This document shows, piece by piece, positions 53,646 through 62,531 of a stretch of 64,000 nt of DNA (the first letter of the stretch is position 1; every line of letters starts with the position of its first letter). A program made the position numbers and the translations under genes. The stretch spans positions 1-64,000 of the forward strand of contig NZ_FNVS01000001.1 in the NCBI RefSeq assembly GCF_900108035.1, read 5' to 3'. The DNA comes from Parabacteroides chinchillae. Lineage in GTDB: Bacteria > Bacteroidota > Bacteroidia > Bacteroidales > Tannerellaceae. The notes below the pieces were generated by a model. That model made no database searches and was not told the origin of the DNA. It saw only the letters and a list, made by a program, of their open reading frames with translations.

Positions 53646-55673
53646 ATGAATGATATTAAAATATTGAATAGAGCAGCAAACAATATTCGTGTTTTAGCTG
53701 CTTCAATGGTGGAAAAAGCAAATTCAGGTCACCCGGGCGGTGCTATGGGTGGTGCTGATTTTATCAACGTACTATTCTCAGAGTTTTTAGTGTACGATCC
53801 TAAAAATCCGAGATGGGAAGGCAGAGATCGTTTTTTCCTTGATCCCGGGCACATGTCTCCTATGCTTTACTCTGTTCTGGCACTTACAGGCAAGTACACA
53901 ATGGACGAACTAAAACAATTCCGCCAATGGGGCAGTATCACTCCGGGACATCCCGAAGTAGACGTAATGCATGGCATAGAAAACACTTCCGGTCCTTTAG
54001 GACAAGGACATACATATGCCGTAGGTGCAGCTATTGGTGCAAAATTCCTGAAAGCGCGTTTGGGAGAAGTTATGAACCAGACTATTTATGCCTATATTTC
54101 TGACGGAGGTATTCAGGAAGAAATATCACAAGGAGCCGGACGCGTTGCCGGAACTCTGGGTCTTGACAACCTGATCATGTTTTACGACTCCAACAACGTA
54201 CAGCTATCTACCACTGTAGAAGAAGTTACAGCAGAAAACGTAACCATGAAATACGAAGCTTGGGGATGGAAAGTCATTACAATTAATGGTAATGACGCAA
54301 ATCAAATACGCCAGGCTTTAACAGAAGCAAAAGCCGAATCCAAAAGACCAACCCTAATCATTGGTAATACAATTATGGGAAAAGGTGCTTTAGGAGAAGA
54401 TCATAGCAGCTACGAAAACAAAGTATCCACACATGGTCAACCTCTATCGGCAGCTGGTGTTTCAATAACGGAAACAATCAAGGCATTAGGAGGTGATCCG
54501 GAAAATCCATTCACCATATTCCCTGAAGTAGCCGAATTATATACAAAACGCGCCAAAGAACTGGAAACTATCGTTGCCGAACGTTATGCGGTTCGTGACG
54601 CTTGGGCTAAACAGAATCCGGAATTAGCAGCCAAGATGAAAAAATGGTTTTCCGGTACTGCTCCGGAAATAGACTGGGCAGCTATAGAACAAAAGCCGAA
54701 TCAAGCTACACGCGGAGGCTCTGCAACCGTATTAGGCGTATTGGCTACCCAGGTTGAAAATATGGTAGTTGCTTCTGCCGACCTTTCAAATTCGGATAAG
54801 ACAGATGGTTTCTTAAAGAAAACACATTCATTCAGAAAAGGTGATTTCAGTGGTGCTTTCTTCCAGGCTGGTGTATCAGAATTAACTATGGCCTGCGTAT
54901 GCATCGGTATGTCTTTACATGGTGGTATCATTGCCGCATGTGGTACATTCTTTGTATTCTCAGATTATATGAAGCCAGCAATCCGTATGGCTGCATTAAT
55001 GGAACAACCTGTCAAATTTATCTGGACACATGATGCATTCCGTGTTGGTGAAGATGGTCCTACCCATGAACCGGTAGAACAAGAGGCACAGATCCGCCTG
55101 ATGGAAAAACTGAAAAATCATAAAGGACATAATTCAGTTTTAGTACTTCGTCCAGCCGATGTTGTAGAAACAACTGTTGCATGGAAGATGGCTATGGAAA
55201 ATATTTATACTCCTACAGCATTAATCCTTTCCAGACAGAATATAAACGATCTGCCAGCCAAAGACAACCGTTACAAAGAAGCATTGCAGGCAGAAAAAGG
55301 AGCTTACATTGTAAATGAAGATGCAAATCCTGACGTAGTTTTGGTTGCTTCAGGTTCGGAAGTATCGACACTGGTAGAAGGAGCAGAATTGCTTCGTAAA
55401 GATGGTATTAAGGTTCGTATCGTATCTGTTCCATCGGAAGGTTTGTTCCGCAACCAAAGTAAAGAATATCAGGAATCAATCATTCCTGCAGGTAGCAAAG
55501 TATTTGGCTTAACTGCCGGTTTGCCGGTTAATCTGGAAAGCCTGGTTGGCGCAAACGGTAAAGTCTGGGGATTAGAATCTTTCGGATTCTCTGCACCGTA
55601 TAAAGTATTGGATGAAAAATTAGGTTTCACAGGACAAAACGTATATAAGCAAGTAAAAGATTTATTAGCATAA
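53646..55673 (+). CDS. tkt: Transketolase
   Basis: A 675-residue thiamine-diphosphate enzyme of the pentose phosphate pathway. It shows ANSGHPGGAMGGADFI, the TPP motif GDGG-like SDGGIQEEISQGAGRVAGTL with NNVQLS, and the second-domain pieces GMSLHGGIIAACGTFFVF and HDAFRVGEDGPTHEPVEQ. It moves two-carbon units between sugar phosphates. The stop codon TAA overlaps the first base of the rpiB start, so the two genes are translationally coupled. Confidence 0.96.
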   Translation: MNDIKILNRAANNIRVLAASMVEKANSGHPGGAMGGADFINVLFSEFLVYDPKNPRWEGRDRFFLDPGHMSPMLYSVLALTGKYTMDELKQFRQWGSITPGHPEVDVMHGIENTSGPLGQGHTYAVGAAIGAKFLKARLGEVMNQTIYAYISDGGIQEEISQGAGRVAGTLGLDNLIMFYDSNNVQLSTTVEEVTAENVTMKYEAWGWKVITINGNDANQIRQALTEAKAESKRPTLIIGNTIMGKGALGEDHSSYENKVSTHGQPLSAAGVSITETIKALGGDPENPFTIFPEVAELYTKRAKELETIVAERYAVRDAWAKQNPELAAKMKKWFSGTAPEIDWAAIEQKPNQATRGGSATVLGVLATQVENMVVASADLSNSDKTDGFLKKTHSFRKGDFSGAFFQAGVSELTMACVCIGMSLHGGIIAACGTFFVFSDYMKPAIRMAALMEQPVKFIWTHDAFRVGEDGPTHEPVEQEAQIRLMEKLKNHKGHNSVLVLRPADVVETTVAWKMAMENIYTPTALILSRQNINDLPAKDNRYKEALQAEKGAYIVNEDANPDVVLVASGSEVSTLVEGAELLRKDGIKVRIVSVPSEGLFRNQSKEYQESIIPAGSKVFGLTAGLPVNLESLVGANGKVWGLESFGFSAPYKVLDEKLGFTGQNVYKQVKDLLA

Positions 55674-56113
55674 TGAAAATGATAGGTTTAGCGTGCGACC
55701 ATGCTGGTTTTGAATTAAAAGAGTATCTAAAGCAAGTGTTCGATAATAAGGGATTACTTTACAAAGATTTCGGAACTTATTCAACCGAAAGCTGCGATTA
55801 TCCCGATTTTGCCCATGAGCTGGCTAAAGCTGTCGAAAAGGGAGAAGTATATCCGGGTATTGCTATTTGTGGTACAGGAAACGGCATTGCAATGACTCTC
55901 AACAAACATCAAAACATACGTGCAGCGCTCTGTTGGAATAAAGAAATAGCCCGGCTTGCGCGAGCTCATAACGATGCAAACATATTAGTTATGCCCGGCC
56001 GTTTTGTCGGCAATGAGGAAGCAGCTAAAATTGTCAATTCTTTTTTTGACGAACCATTTGAAGGCGGACGTCATCAAAGAAGAATAGATAAGATACCTGT
56101 TTCAATTATGTAA
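55673..56113 (+). CDS. rpiB: Ribose-5-phosphate isomerase B
   Basis: A 146-residue RpiB/LacAB-family isomerase. The motifs IGLACDHAGFELKEYLKQ and CGTGNGIAMTLNKHQNIRAA (the substrate loop with the catalytic Cys) are complete. It interconverts ribulose and ribose 5-phosphate. It overlaps tkt by one base; an alternative ATG lies two codons in. With tkt and the ribokinase upstream it joins ribose use to central metabolism. Confidence 0.94.
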   Translation: MKMIGLACDHAGFELKEYLKQVFDNKGLLYKDFGTYSTESCDYPDFAHELAKAVEKGEVYPGIAICGTGNGIAMTLNKHQNIRAALCWNKEIARLARAHNDANILVMPGRFVGNEEAAKIVNSFFDEPFEGGRHQRRIDKIPVSIM

Positions 56114-56141
56114 TAAAAAAGATAATTCTTTTAAATATAGA

Positions 56142-56220
56142 AGTCCCGTCTTAACATTTCAAAAGTCAGTTCAATTGAAATGTTAAGACGGGACTTTTAC
56201 GATTAAAAGTCAGCTCTTTT
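56142..56220. repeat. 22-bp-period array, family B, copy 2 (4 units)
   Basis: Units start at 56142, 56164, 56186 and 56208, exactly 22 bp apart: AGTCCCGTCTTAA, AGTCAGTTCAATT, AGACGGGACTTTT and AGTCAGCTCTTTT. The third has the inverted core. Units one and three therefore form part of a perfect 22-bp inverted repeat (56141-56162 with 56175-56196, 12-nt loop) that ends in TTTT and can terminate rpiB and the converging gene. Confidence 0.8.
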
Positions 56221-56229
56221 AAACCCGTA

Positions 56230-57792
56230 TCATTTATTCATCTTTTGCTTTGTCAAAAACGTACGCGCAACAGTAGGGAATAATTCCAACAAAAGGATTT
56301 CCTTTTCATTTTCAGCTAACAATACACCACTTTCTTCCAATACAAGATTTTCCTGCATCACATAAGATGAACCATCATAAGGCATCTCATCACGGACACC
56401 GGCAATTTTCAAACGAAAAGCAGGATCAACCGGTATAGGCGTCTTACCATATTCACCTTTAACCAATGCAATAAACTGATTGGAAGGATTACTATACATC
56501 GGACGCCCGTTTTCTTCATCCAAAGCACAAGACACAGCTTGAGCACCGATAATCTGGCTTGTAGGAGTAACCAGCGGAGGCAATCCTGCATCCATTCTGA
56601 CCTGAGGGATCAATGACATTGCCTTTTCCAATAAATCAGACTGTCCCAATTGCTTCAACTGGGCAACCATATTCGTGTACATTCCTCCGGGGATCTGAGC
56701 TTTCTTCACCAAGTCATTTGGCTCTGGGAAATCAAAATATTCTTCTATTGCATGGCAATAAAGCAGCAGATCATCTTCTTTATCTTTACGCGCAGCCTCA
56801 ATAGCATCATTAAAGAAACGATTTATTTCGGCAGGAATTTTATCTTCCAGCGGATCAAAGTGCTTCGGTAGCTTCTTTGCCGTATCAAACGCAGATAATT
56901 CTTTACGTATTTCAAGCAATTCCGCATTAATCCTGGCAACAGCTTCCATATTCAAATCGAGCTCTATTCCCATCTTCCTACAAAAAATATAAACCAATTC
57001 AACTGCCGGTGCGGCCGGGCCACCTGCAAAATTCCATATATTTGTATCAACAATATCAGCACCATTCACTATTGCCATCAATACGGATGCCAAACCATAA
57101 CCGGGCGTACAATGTGTATGAAAATCCACAGGGACTTTCAGGTTCTTTTTTAAAAGCCGTATCAGTTCTGCCGTACGTCCCGGAGGAATCAAGCCACTCA
57201 TATCTTTCAGAGTTATCATATCAGCCCCCAGCGATTCCATTAAAAGAGCTTTATTCAGAAAATACTCATCTGTAAAGATTGGTTTATGCAGAGGATGTCC
57301 ATGCAAAGCTGCCTTAATACGTTCTACTGCCGAATGGTGGGGATCTATCGTATAACAAACGGCGCAATCCGCTTTTCCACCATACTTTTTAACGTAACGA
57401 ATAGTAGATTTAATATTGTCCACATCATTCAAAGCATCAAAAATACGCATAACACTTATACCCGACTGAATGGCATTCCGGCAAAAGCCATCTATAATCT
57501 CATCCGTATACGGATTATAACCGAAGAGGTTGCGACCACGGGAAAGGGCAGTAAGATTGGATGCGTCTCCTATTATCGCTTTTATTTTTTCCAAACGTTC
57601 CCACGGATTTTCATTTAAGTAACGCATTACGGAATCGGGCACTGCCCCACCCCATACTTCCATGGCATAAAAACCAGCATCTTTATAATAAGGAAGAACG
57701 CGGTCTATTTGCTTCTGTGACATTCTTGTAGCAAATGCAGACTGCTGACCATCACGAAGAGTTAAATCTCGAATTAATAATTTACGTACCAT
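56230..57792 (-). CDS. Carboxyltransferase subunit of a biotin enzyme (oxaloacetate decarboxylase alpha/PycB-like)
   Basis: A 520-residue protein with an HMGL-like TIM barrel (about 5-285) and a conserved carboxylase domain (about 300-460). Key pieces are RDLTLRDGQQSAFATRM (metal Asp), MITLKDMSGLIPPG with the probable carboxylated Lys, and the metal ligands HTHCT. There is no C-terminal MKM biotin domain, so the biotin carrier must be a separate protein. It could be the transferase subunit of oxaloacetate decarboxylase or of pyruvate or methylmalonyl carboxylation; neighbours do not decide. Confidence 0.88.
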   Translation of the reverse strand: MVRKLLIRDLTLRDGQQSAFATRMSQKQIDRVLPYYKDAGFYAMEVWGGAVPDSVMRYLNENPWERLEKIKAIIGDASNLTALSRGRNLFGYNPYTDEIIDGFCRNAIQSGISVMRIFDALNDVDNIKSTIRYVKKYGGKADCAVCYTIDPHHSAVERIKAALHGHPLHKPIFTDEYFLNKALLMESLGADMITLKDMSGLIPPGRTAELIRLLKKNLKVPVDFHTHCTPGYGLASVLMAIVNGADIVDTNIWNFAGGPAAPAVELVYIFCRKMGIELDLNMEAVARINAELLEIRKELSAFDTAKKLPKHFDPLEDKIPAEINRFFNDAIEAARKDKEDDLLLYCHAIEEYFDFPEPNDLVKKAQIPGGMYTNMVAQLKQLGQSDLLEKAMSLIPQVRMDAGLPPLVTPTSQIIGAQAVSCALDEENGRPMYSNPSNQFIALVKGEYGKTPIPVDPAFRLKIAGVRDEMPYDGSSYVMQENLVLEESGVLLAENEKEILLLELFPTVARTFLTKQKMNK

Positions 57793-57959
57793 ACCAAACT
57801 TATTTAAATCGTTCTATCAGACTGAAGTCTTTACAATATTATAACAAACGCTAAATAAGATTGGCACGGTTTTTCAGGTTAAGAATAAACAAATTTTCTA
57901 AACCCACAGAGCAGGAACAAAATACCGTAAATAGTTTCCTTCATATTTTTATGCAATTA

Positions 57960-58790
57960 CTATAAATTTACTTTTACAGGAATATTATCCAAATCATAGT
58001 AATCCGACTCGATACGGTCCGGATAAACCTTTACAATACGGAAACCAACTTTGTCTTCACCTAACGGATAGCACAATGCACTTGAAGTTATCATCTTAAA
58101 ATTACCTGCAGAACCTTTGGCATTCCGATGCAAATGTCCTGAAAACATAGCATCGACATTGTATTTGTTAAACATATCAATATAATTTCCGCGCTTCGTC
58201 AATGGAATATTGAAATATTGGTCTGCCTCATCCGGTGTTTCCACAAAAAAAGAATAGTGGCTGAAAAGGATACGATGGTTACACTTCTGTGAGTTTTTCA
58301 GGATTCTTTCCATCCACACCAGCTGCGATTGTTCTTCATCTTTCTTGTCGGCGAAGATAACCGGGCTATTCAAGCCGATAAAGCAAGTGTTCTTAACCTG
58401 GAAATTAAAACTGTCATAGCCATATTCATCCAGATAAGCCTGAAAAGCTTCGTCTGAAACATTTACATCAAAATCGTGATTGCCAGGCAATACATACACC
58501 GGAATTTCTTTTTTTATCTGCCCCAAGATTCGCCGGAATTCGGAAATCTGTTTTTTATCATTCCAGACATTCACCAAGTCACCTGTAAAAACGATAAATT
58601 CCGGATTCAACTTGTTTACAGCCTCCACAGCCTGTTCCATCAACTTCGTTTCTTTTGTGAAAGATTTATTACCATCCAACATCCCGAACTGCGGGTCTGA
58701 CATCTGAACAAAATAAAATGCATCCGACTGAGCAAATGCCTGATTCATACAAAGAAGTACTGTTACTAAAGAAAAAAATAATTTATTCAT
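57960..58790 (-). CDS. Secreted metallophosphoesterase
   Basis: A 276-residue exported calcineurin-like phosphoesterase. The signal peptide is MNKLFFSLVTVLLCMNQAFA. Metal-site blocks are VQMSDPQFGM (the usual DxH is DPQ here), FTGDLVN, PGNHDFDV, ILFSHYSFF and FSGHLHRN. The Gln in place of His in block one also occurs in purple-acid-phosphatase-like relatives (CSTP1 type). It lies 33 bp after the sulfatase gene on the same strand, so both may share a promoter. The substrate is unknown. Confidence 0.87.
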   Translation of the reverse strand: MNKLFFSLVTVLLCMNQAFAQSDAFYFVQMSDPQFGMLDGNKSFTKETKLMEQAVEAVNKLNPEFIVFTGDLVNVWNDKKQISEFRRILGQIKKEIPVYVLPGNHDFDVNVSDEAFQAYLDEYGYDSFNFQVKNTCFIGLNSPVIFADKKDEEQSQLVWMERILKNSQKCNHRILFSHYSFFVETPDEADQYFNIPLTKRGNYIDMFNKYNVDAMFSGHLHRNAKGSAGNFKMITSSALCYPLGEDKVGFRIVKVYPDRIESDYYDLDNIPVKVNL

Positions 58791-58823
58791 GAGTATATGA
58801 TTTAATAATTGTCAACATCACAT

Positions 58824-59711
58824 TTACCAATAACAGGTATTTATAATTTCCTGCATCCGTGGGGTTTCCTGATCCGTATCTTTATATTGTTTGCGCAATT
58901 CAAGAAGTTCCCGCTTCATTTCTTTAATTATATCTGCGTATTCAGGATCATTATATGTCTTCATCACCTCTCCCACACTCCAATCTATCTCCATCATCAC
59001 ATCCCCATACAATCCCTGTTGGCTTTTACCTTTGAATTTATCCGATACTGCCAAAGGGACATGAGGCATGGAATGTGCCAGGTACAAAAAGAAAGGCTTG
59101 TTTTTATTCTTCTTTATAAAGTTAACCGACCGGGTGGTATAATCGGTGGTAAACCGGCTTTGGTCAGTATTATACCCTATCACTTTATTTCCATCGTATG
59201 TAGGTAAATCGGGGAAATTGAATATCTCGCCTTGTTGCGGGTGGAATGGCCACATATCGTTAGAATACGGGAGCCCGTAGTATTCGTCAAAGCCATTTTG
59301 CAAAGGGAGAAATTGTTCCTGGCTTCCCAAATGCCATTTGCCAAATACAGCCGTGCTATATCCTTTTTGTTTCAGCAACTCTCCCATTGTCATCTCGTCC
59401 TGATGAATACCATAATTGGAATCCGGACCGGGAGCACCGGCAAAACCTATACGGTTAGGATAACATCCTGTCATCAAACCGGCTCTCGAAGCACCGCTGA
59501 TAGGTTGGCCTGCCAAAAAGTGTGTGAAACGAATCCCCTGGACGGCCATCCGGTCTATATTAGGAGTACTATAGCCATAAGCACCATTGAAAGAGAAATC
59601 TCCATAGCCTGCATCATCCAGGTTTATAAGTACGATATTTGTATAATTTGAAGCTACTGCCGACAAGGAAAAAGCGGATGCAGCAACCAATACCATTAGT
59701 TTGTTGTTCAT
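58824..59711 (-). pseudogene. Sulfatase with internal deletion
   Basis: A 295-residue exported sulfatase-like protein where about 450-500 residues are expected. The signal peptide (MNNKLMVLVAASAFSLSAVA), metal Asp pair (INLDDAGYGDFSF) and the modification motif around S72 (ISGASRAGLMTG, a Ser-type FGly site with Ala in place of Pro) are intact, as is KWHLG. After DVMMEIDWSVGEVMKT the sequence jumps to a C-terminal tail (YNDPEYADIIKEMKRELLEL). The part carrying the TSDNG-type metal ligands and the C-terminal subdomain is missing, which suggests an in-frame deletion of about 170-200 codons. It is unlikely to be active. Confidence 0.7.
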
Positions 59712-59731
59712 GATATATATTTTACATCATA

Positions 59732-59763
59732 CAAAACTAAACCAAATTATGAGAAAGACCAAA
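59732..59763 (-). promoter_or_regulatory. Promoter of the sulfatase-metallophosphoesterase unit
   Basis: On the minus strand, TTTG (59763-59760) and TAGTTTTG (59739-59732) are separated by 20 bp, a very good match to the Bacteroidetes -33/-7 consensus. The leader to the ATG at 59711 is about 14 nt. Confidence 0.75.
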
Positions 59764-59780
59764 AGAAGGCAATTAAAATC

Positions 59781-59837
59781 ATCCCGATGTTTTTTGTAAA
59801 TCTTCCCGATGATTTGAAAAAATGATCGGGATGATAT
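59781..59837. repeat. 22-bp-period quasi-palindrome array, family A, copy 4 (3 units)
   Basis: Units ATCCCGATGTTTT (59781), TTCCCGATGATTT (59803) and ATCGGGATGATAT (59825) start exactly 22 bp apart. The array overlaps the topB promoter: the -33 TTTG lies at the end of unit two, and unit three fills the spacer. Confidence 0.8.
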
Positions 59838-59844
59838 ACCTTTG
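59813..59844 (+). promoter_or_regulatory. topB promoter embedded in the 22-bp array
   Basis: The -33 TTTG (59813-59816) and -7 TACCTTTG (59837-59844) have a 20-bp spacer that is occupied by repeat unit three. A protein bound to that unit would directly compete with RNA polymerase. The leader to the ATG is about 23 nt and contains an AGGAACGGAG purine stretch. Confidence 0.75.
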
Positions 59845-59873
59845 CCTCACAATTCAGAAAAGGAACGGAGCTG

Positions 59874-61904
59874 ATGAAAGTATGTATTGCCGAAAAGCCC
59901 AGTGTGGCTCGCGAAATTGCCGAAGTCCTCGGTGCAACCCAACGAATGAACGGGTATATCGAAGGTAACGGTTATCAGGTAACCTGGACATTCGGCCATT
60001 TATGTACCCTTAAGGAACCGCACGAATACACTGACAACTGGAAACGGTGGAGCCTCGGTTCCCTCCCGATGATACCTCCCCGTTTTGGCATCAAGCTGAT
60101 AAATAATCCTACTTATGAACAACAATTCAAGACAATAGAAGGCCTGATGCAAAATGCCGAAATGGTAATAAACTGTGGTGATGCCGGACAAGAAGGGGAA
60201 CTTATCCAGCGTTGGGTAATGCAAAAAGCCGGCTGCAAATGCCCGGTTTACCGTTTGTGGATTTCATCATTGACAGAAGAAGCCATTCGTGAAGGTTTCC
60301 GGGAATTAAAGGAACAAACAGATTTCAACAAACTATACGAAGCCGGATTATCCCGGGCTATAGGAGACTGGCTGCTAGGCATGAATGCCACCCGTTTATA
60401 CACGTTGCGTTACGGCCAGAACAAACAGGTACTCTCCATCGGGCGCGTACAAACACCCACACTGGCACTCATAGTCAACCGGCAGGCAGAAATAGAGAAC
60501 TTCAAACCGGAACCCTATTGGGAGCTGAAGACCGTTTACCGGAATACCACCTTTTCTGCAACTAAAGGAAAATTTACAAAGAAAGAAGAAGGAGAAGCAT
60601 TCCTCGAGATTGTACAACAAGAAGACTTTACCGTCACAAATGTATCCGAAAAGAAAGGAAAAGAATATGCTCCCCGGTTATTCGACCTAACATCTTTGCA
60701 GGTAGAATGCAACAAGAAATTTGCTTTTACGGCCGACGAGACATTAAAGCTGATACAATCATTATACGAAAAGAAAATAACCACCTATCCCCGTGTAGAT
60801 ACAACTTTCCTGAGTGAAGACATCTATCCCAAAGTGCCCAATACGCTTAAAGGACTGGCCGATTATGCAGAACTGACAGCCCCTGTGCTCTCAGCCAAGA
60901 TTCCGAAAAGTAAGAAAGTATTCGACAATACCAAAGTTACCGACCACCATGCCATAATCCCGACAGGCGTACAGGCAAGAAACCTGACAGATAATGAACG
61001 AAAAGTATACGATTTGGTAGTACGCCGTTTTATTGCCGCTTTTTATCCGGATTGTGACATCTCAACAACTACCGTATTAGGAAAAGTAGGAAAAGTAGAG
61101 TTCAAGGTAACCGGAAAGCAAATACTGAAACCCGGATGGCGCGTAGTATTCGGTGCCGAGCAAAAAGACCCGGATGCAGAACCGTCAGAAGAAGAAGGCG
61201 TACTTCCCGAATTTAAAGTTGGCGAAAGCGGCCCTCATAAGCCAACTTTAGGAGAGAAATGGACACAGCCACCCAAACCATATACGGAAGCAACCCTGCT
61301 ACGTGCTATGGAAACAGCAGGTAAACTGGTAGATAACGATGAATTGCGCGATGCCCTGAAAGAAAACGGCATTGGCCGTCCTTCTACCCGTGCGGCTATT
61401 ATTGAGACGCTGTTCAAACGCAATTATATACGAAAAGAACGGAAGAACTTATTTCCTACGGCAACGGGTGTAGAACTGATAGGCACCATAAACGAAGAAC
61501 TTCTGAAAAGTGCCGAGCTTACCGGGCTTTGGGAAAAGAAACTTCGCCTGATTGAAAAAGGCACCTACGAAGCGCGCACTTTTCTGGAAGAACTAAAGCA
61601 GCTTGTCGGACAAATTGTCAACAACGTCCTCTCCGATCAAAGCAACCGTACTATCACTATCGAGCAAGTACCGGTTGAAGAAGAAGAAAAAAAAGAAAAG
61701 GGCAAAGAAAGGAAACCCCGGAAACCCCGTACAAAGAAACCCGTCTGCCCCATCTGCAAAAAAGGCTCCATCCTACGTGGAAAAACGGCCTATGGTTGTT
61801 CAGAATATAAGAACGGCTGCACCTTCCGTCTGGATTACACAACATATGGTGAAGGATTATCGGATGAAGAATTGGCAGAAGTTATAAAGGGGCTTGGAAA
61901 ATAA
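59874..61904 (+). CDS. topB: DNA topoisomerase III
   Basis: A 676-residue type IA topoisomerase. The TOPRIM domain has MKVCIAEKPSVAREIAEVLG and GDAGQEGELIQRW. The active-site Tyr is in KITTYPRVDTTFLSEDIYP, and the DHHAIIPTG motif follows. The C-terminal tail is Lys-rich with a zinc-finger-like CPICKKGSI..CSEYKNGC. It relaxes and decatenates single-stranded or hemicatenated DNA. It may be chromosomal or of mobile-element origin; the context here is ordinary chromosome. Confidence 0.94.
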   Translation: MKVCIAEKPSVAREIAEVLGATQRMNGYIEGNGYQVTWTFGHLCTLKEPHEYTDNWKRWSLGSLPMIPPRFGIKLINNPTYEQQFKTIEGLMQNAEMVINCGDAGQEGELIQRWVMQKAGCKCPVYRLWISSLTEEAIREGFRELKEQTDFNKLYEAGLSRAIGDWLLGMNATRLYTLRYGQNKQVLSIGRVQTPTLALIVNRQAEIENFKPEPYWELKTVYRNTTFSATKGKFTKKEEGEAFLEIVQQEDFTVTNVSEKKGKEYAPRLFDLTSLQVECNKKFAFTADETLKLIQSLYEKKITTYPRVDTTFLSEDIYPKVPNTLKGLADYAELTAPVLSAKIPKSKKVFDNTKVTDHHAIIPTGVQARNLTDNERKVYDLVVRRFIAAFYPDCDISTTTVLGKVGKVEFKVTGKQILKPGWRVVFGAEQKDPDAEPSEEEGVLPEFKVGESGPHKPTLGEKWTQPPKPYTEATLLRAMETAGKLVDNDELRDALKENGIGRPSTRAAIIETLFKRNYIRKERKNLFPTATGVELIGTINEELLKSAELTGLWEKKLRLIEKGTYEARTFLEELKQLVGQIVNNVLSDQSNRTITIEQVPVEEEEKKEKGKERKPRKPRTKKPVCPICKKGSILRGKTAYGCSEYKNGCTFRLDYTTYGEGLSDEELAEVIKGLGK

Positions 61905-61932
61905 CAACTTTTGTATCACAAATTATACAGGA

Positions 61933-62427
61933 ATGAAAACAGAATGGTTCCCACTTGTAAACGAAACAGGTGAAACAATAGGAAAAGCAACCCGGCAGGA
62001 GTGCCACAGCGGAAGCAAACAATTACATCCGGTCATCCACCTCCATATATTTAACGACAATGGAGATTTATACTTGCAGAAACGCTCCATGACAAAAGAT
62101 ATCCAGCCGGGCAAATGGGACACTGCAGTGGGCGGGCATATCGATTACGGAGAAACGGTTGAAGAAGCCTTGCGCCGTGAAGTGCGTGAAGAATTAGGCA
62201 TAACAGAGTTCACTCCGGAATTCATTACCAGCTATGTATTCGAATCTGCAATAGAAAAAGAACTGGTGAATACCTTCCGCACAACATACAACGGAATAAT
62301 TACTCCTGATAAGGAAGAATTAGACGGCGGCCGTTTTTGGCCGTTGGAAGAGATAAAAGCCAATTTAGGAAAACAGGTTTTCACACCGAACTTCGAAAAA
62401 GAATTCAGTAAACTGTTCCTTACATAA
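61933..62427 (+). CDS. NUDIX hydrolase
   Basis: A 164-residue NUDIX protein. The NUDIX box is complete in GGHIDYGETVEEALRREVRE plus ELGI. The start at ATG 61933 (MKTEWFPLVNETGETIGKAT) is preferred over an in-frame ATG at 61894, which would overlap topB by 11 bp. The opening resembles IPP isomerase and other YfcD-like NUDIX proteins. The substrate is unknown. Confidence 0.88.
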   Translation: MKTEWFPLVNETGETIGKATRQECHSGSKQLHPVIHLHIFNDNGDLYLQKRSMTKDIQPGKWDTAVGGHIDYGETVEEALRREVREELGITEFTPEFITSYVFESAIEKELVNTFRTTYNGIITPDKEELDGGRFWPLEEIKANLGKQVFTPNFEKEFSKLFLT

Positions 62428-62490
62428 TTAACAATGATTTTTTGAAAAAAAGATCAGATGACCCTGCGATATTGAACAAGACATCATAAA

Positions 62491-62526
62491 ACAATCGCCT
62501 AGAGCAGTAATATTCTAGGCGATTGT
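62491..62526. terminator. Bidirectional terminator between converging NUDIX and hypothetical genes
   Basis: ACAATCGCCTAGA (62491-62503) and TCTAGGCGATTGT (62514-62526) form a perfect 13-bp stem with a 10-nt loop. It lies between the two converging stop codons. Confidence 0.8.
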
Positions 62527-62531
62527 CTCAT

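Noticed and set aside
57795-57802. TAAGTTTG on the minus strand as promoter of the carboxyltransferase gene
   Set aside because: It ends 2 nt before the ATG, so the start site would fall inside the gene, and no later start is plausible.
57858-57880. TTGGCACG-like -24 element on the plus strand
   Set aside because: The -12 position reads TTTTCA rather than TTGC, and no plus-strand gene or terminator follows.
29284-59837. 22-bp-period arrays as mini CRISPR arrays
   Set aside because: The intervals between cores are only 9 bp and AT-rich, units are quasi-palindromic and degenerate, and no cas genes are present.
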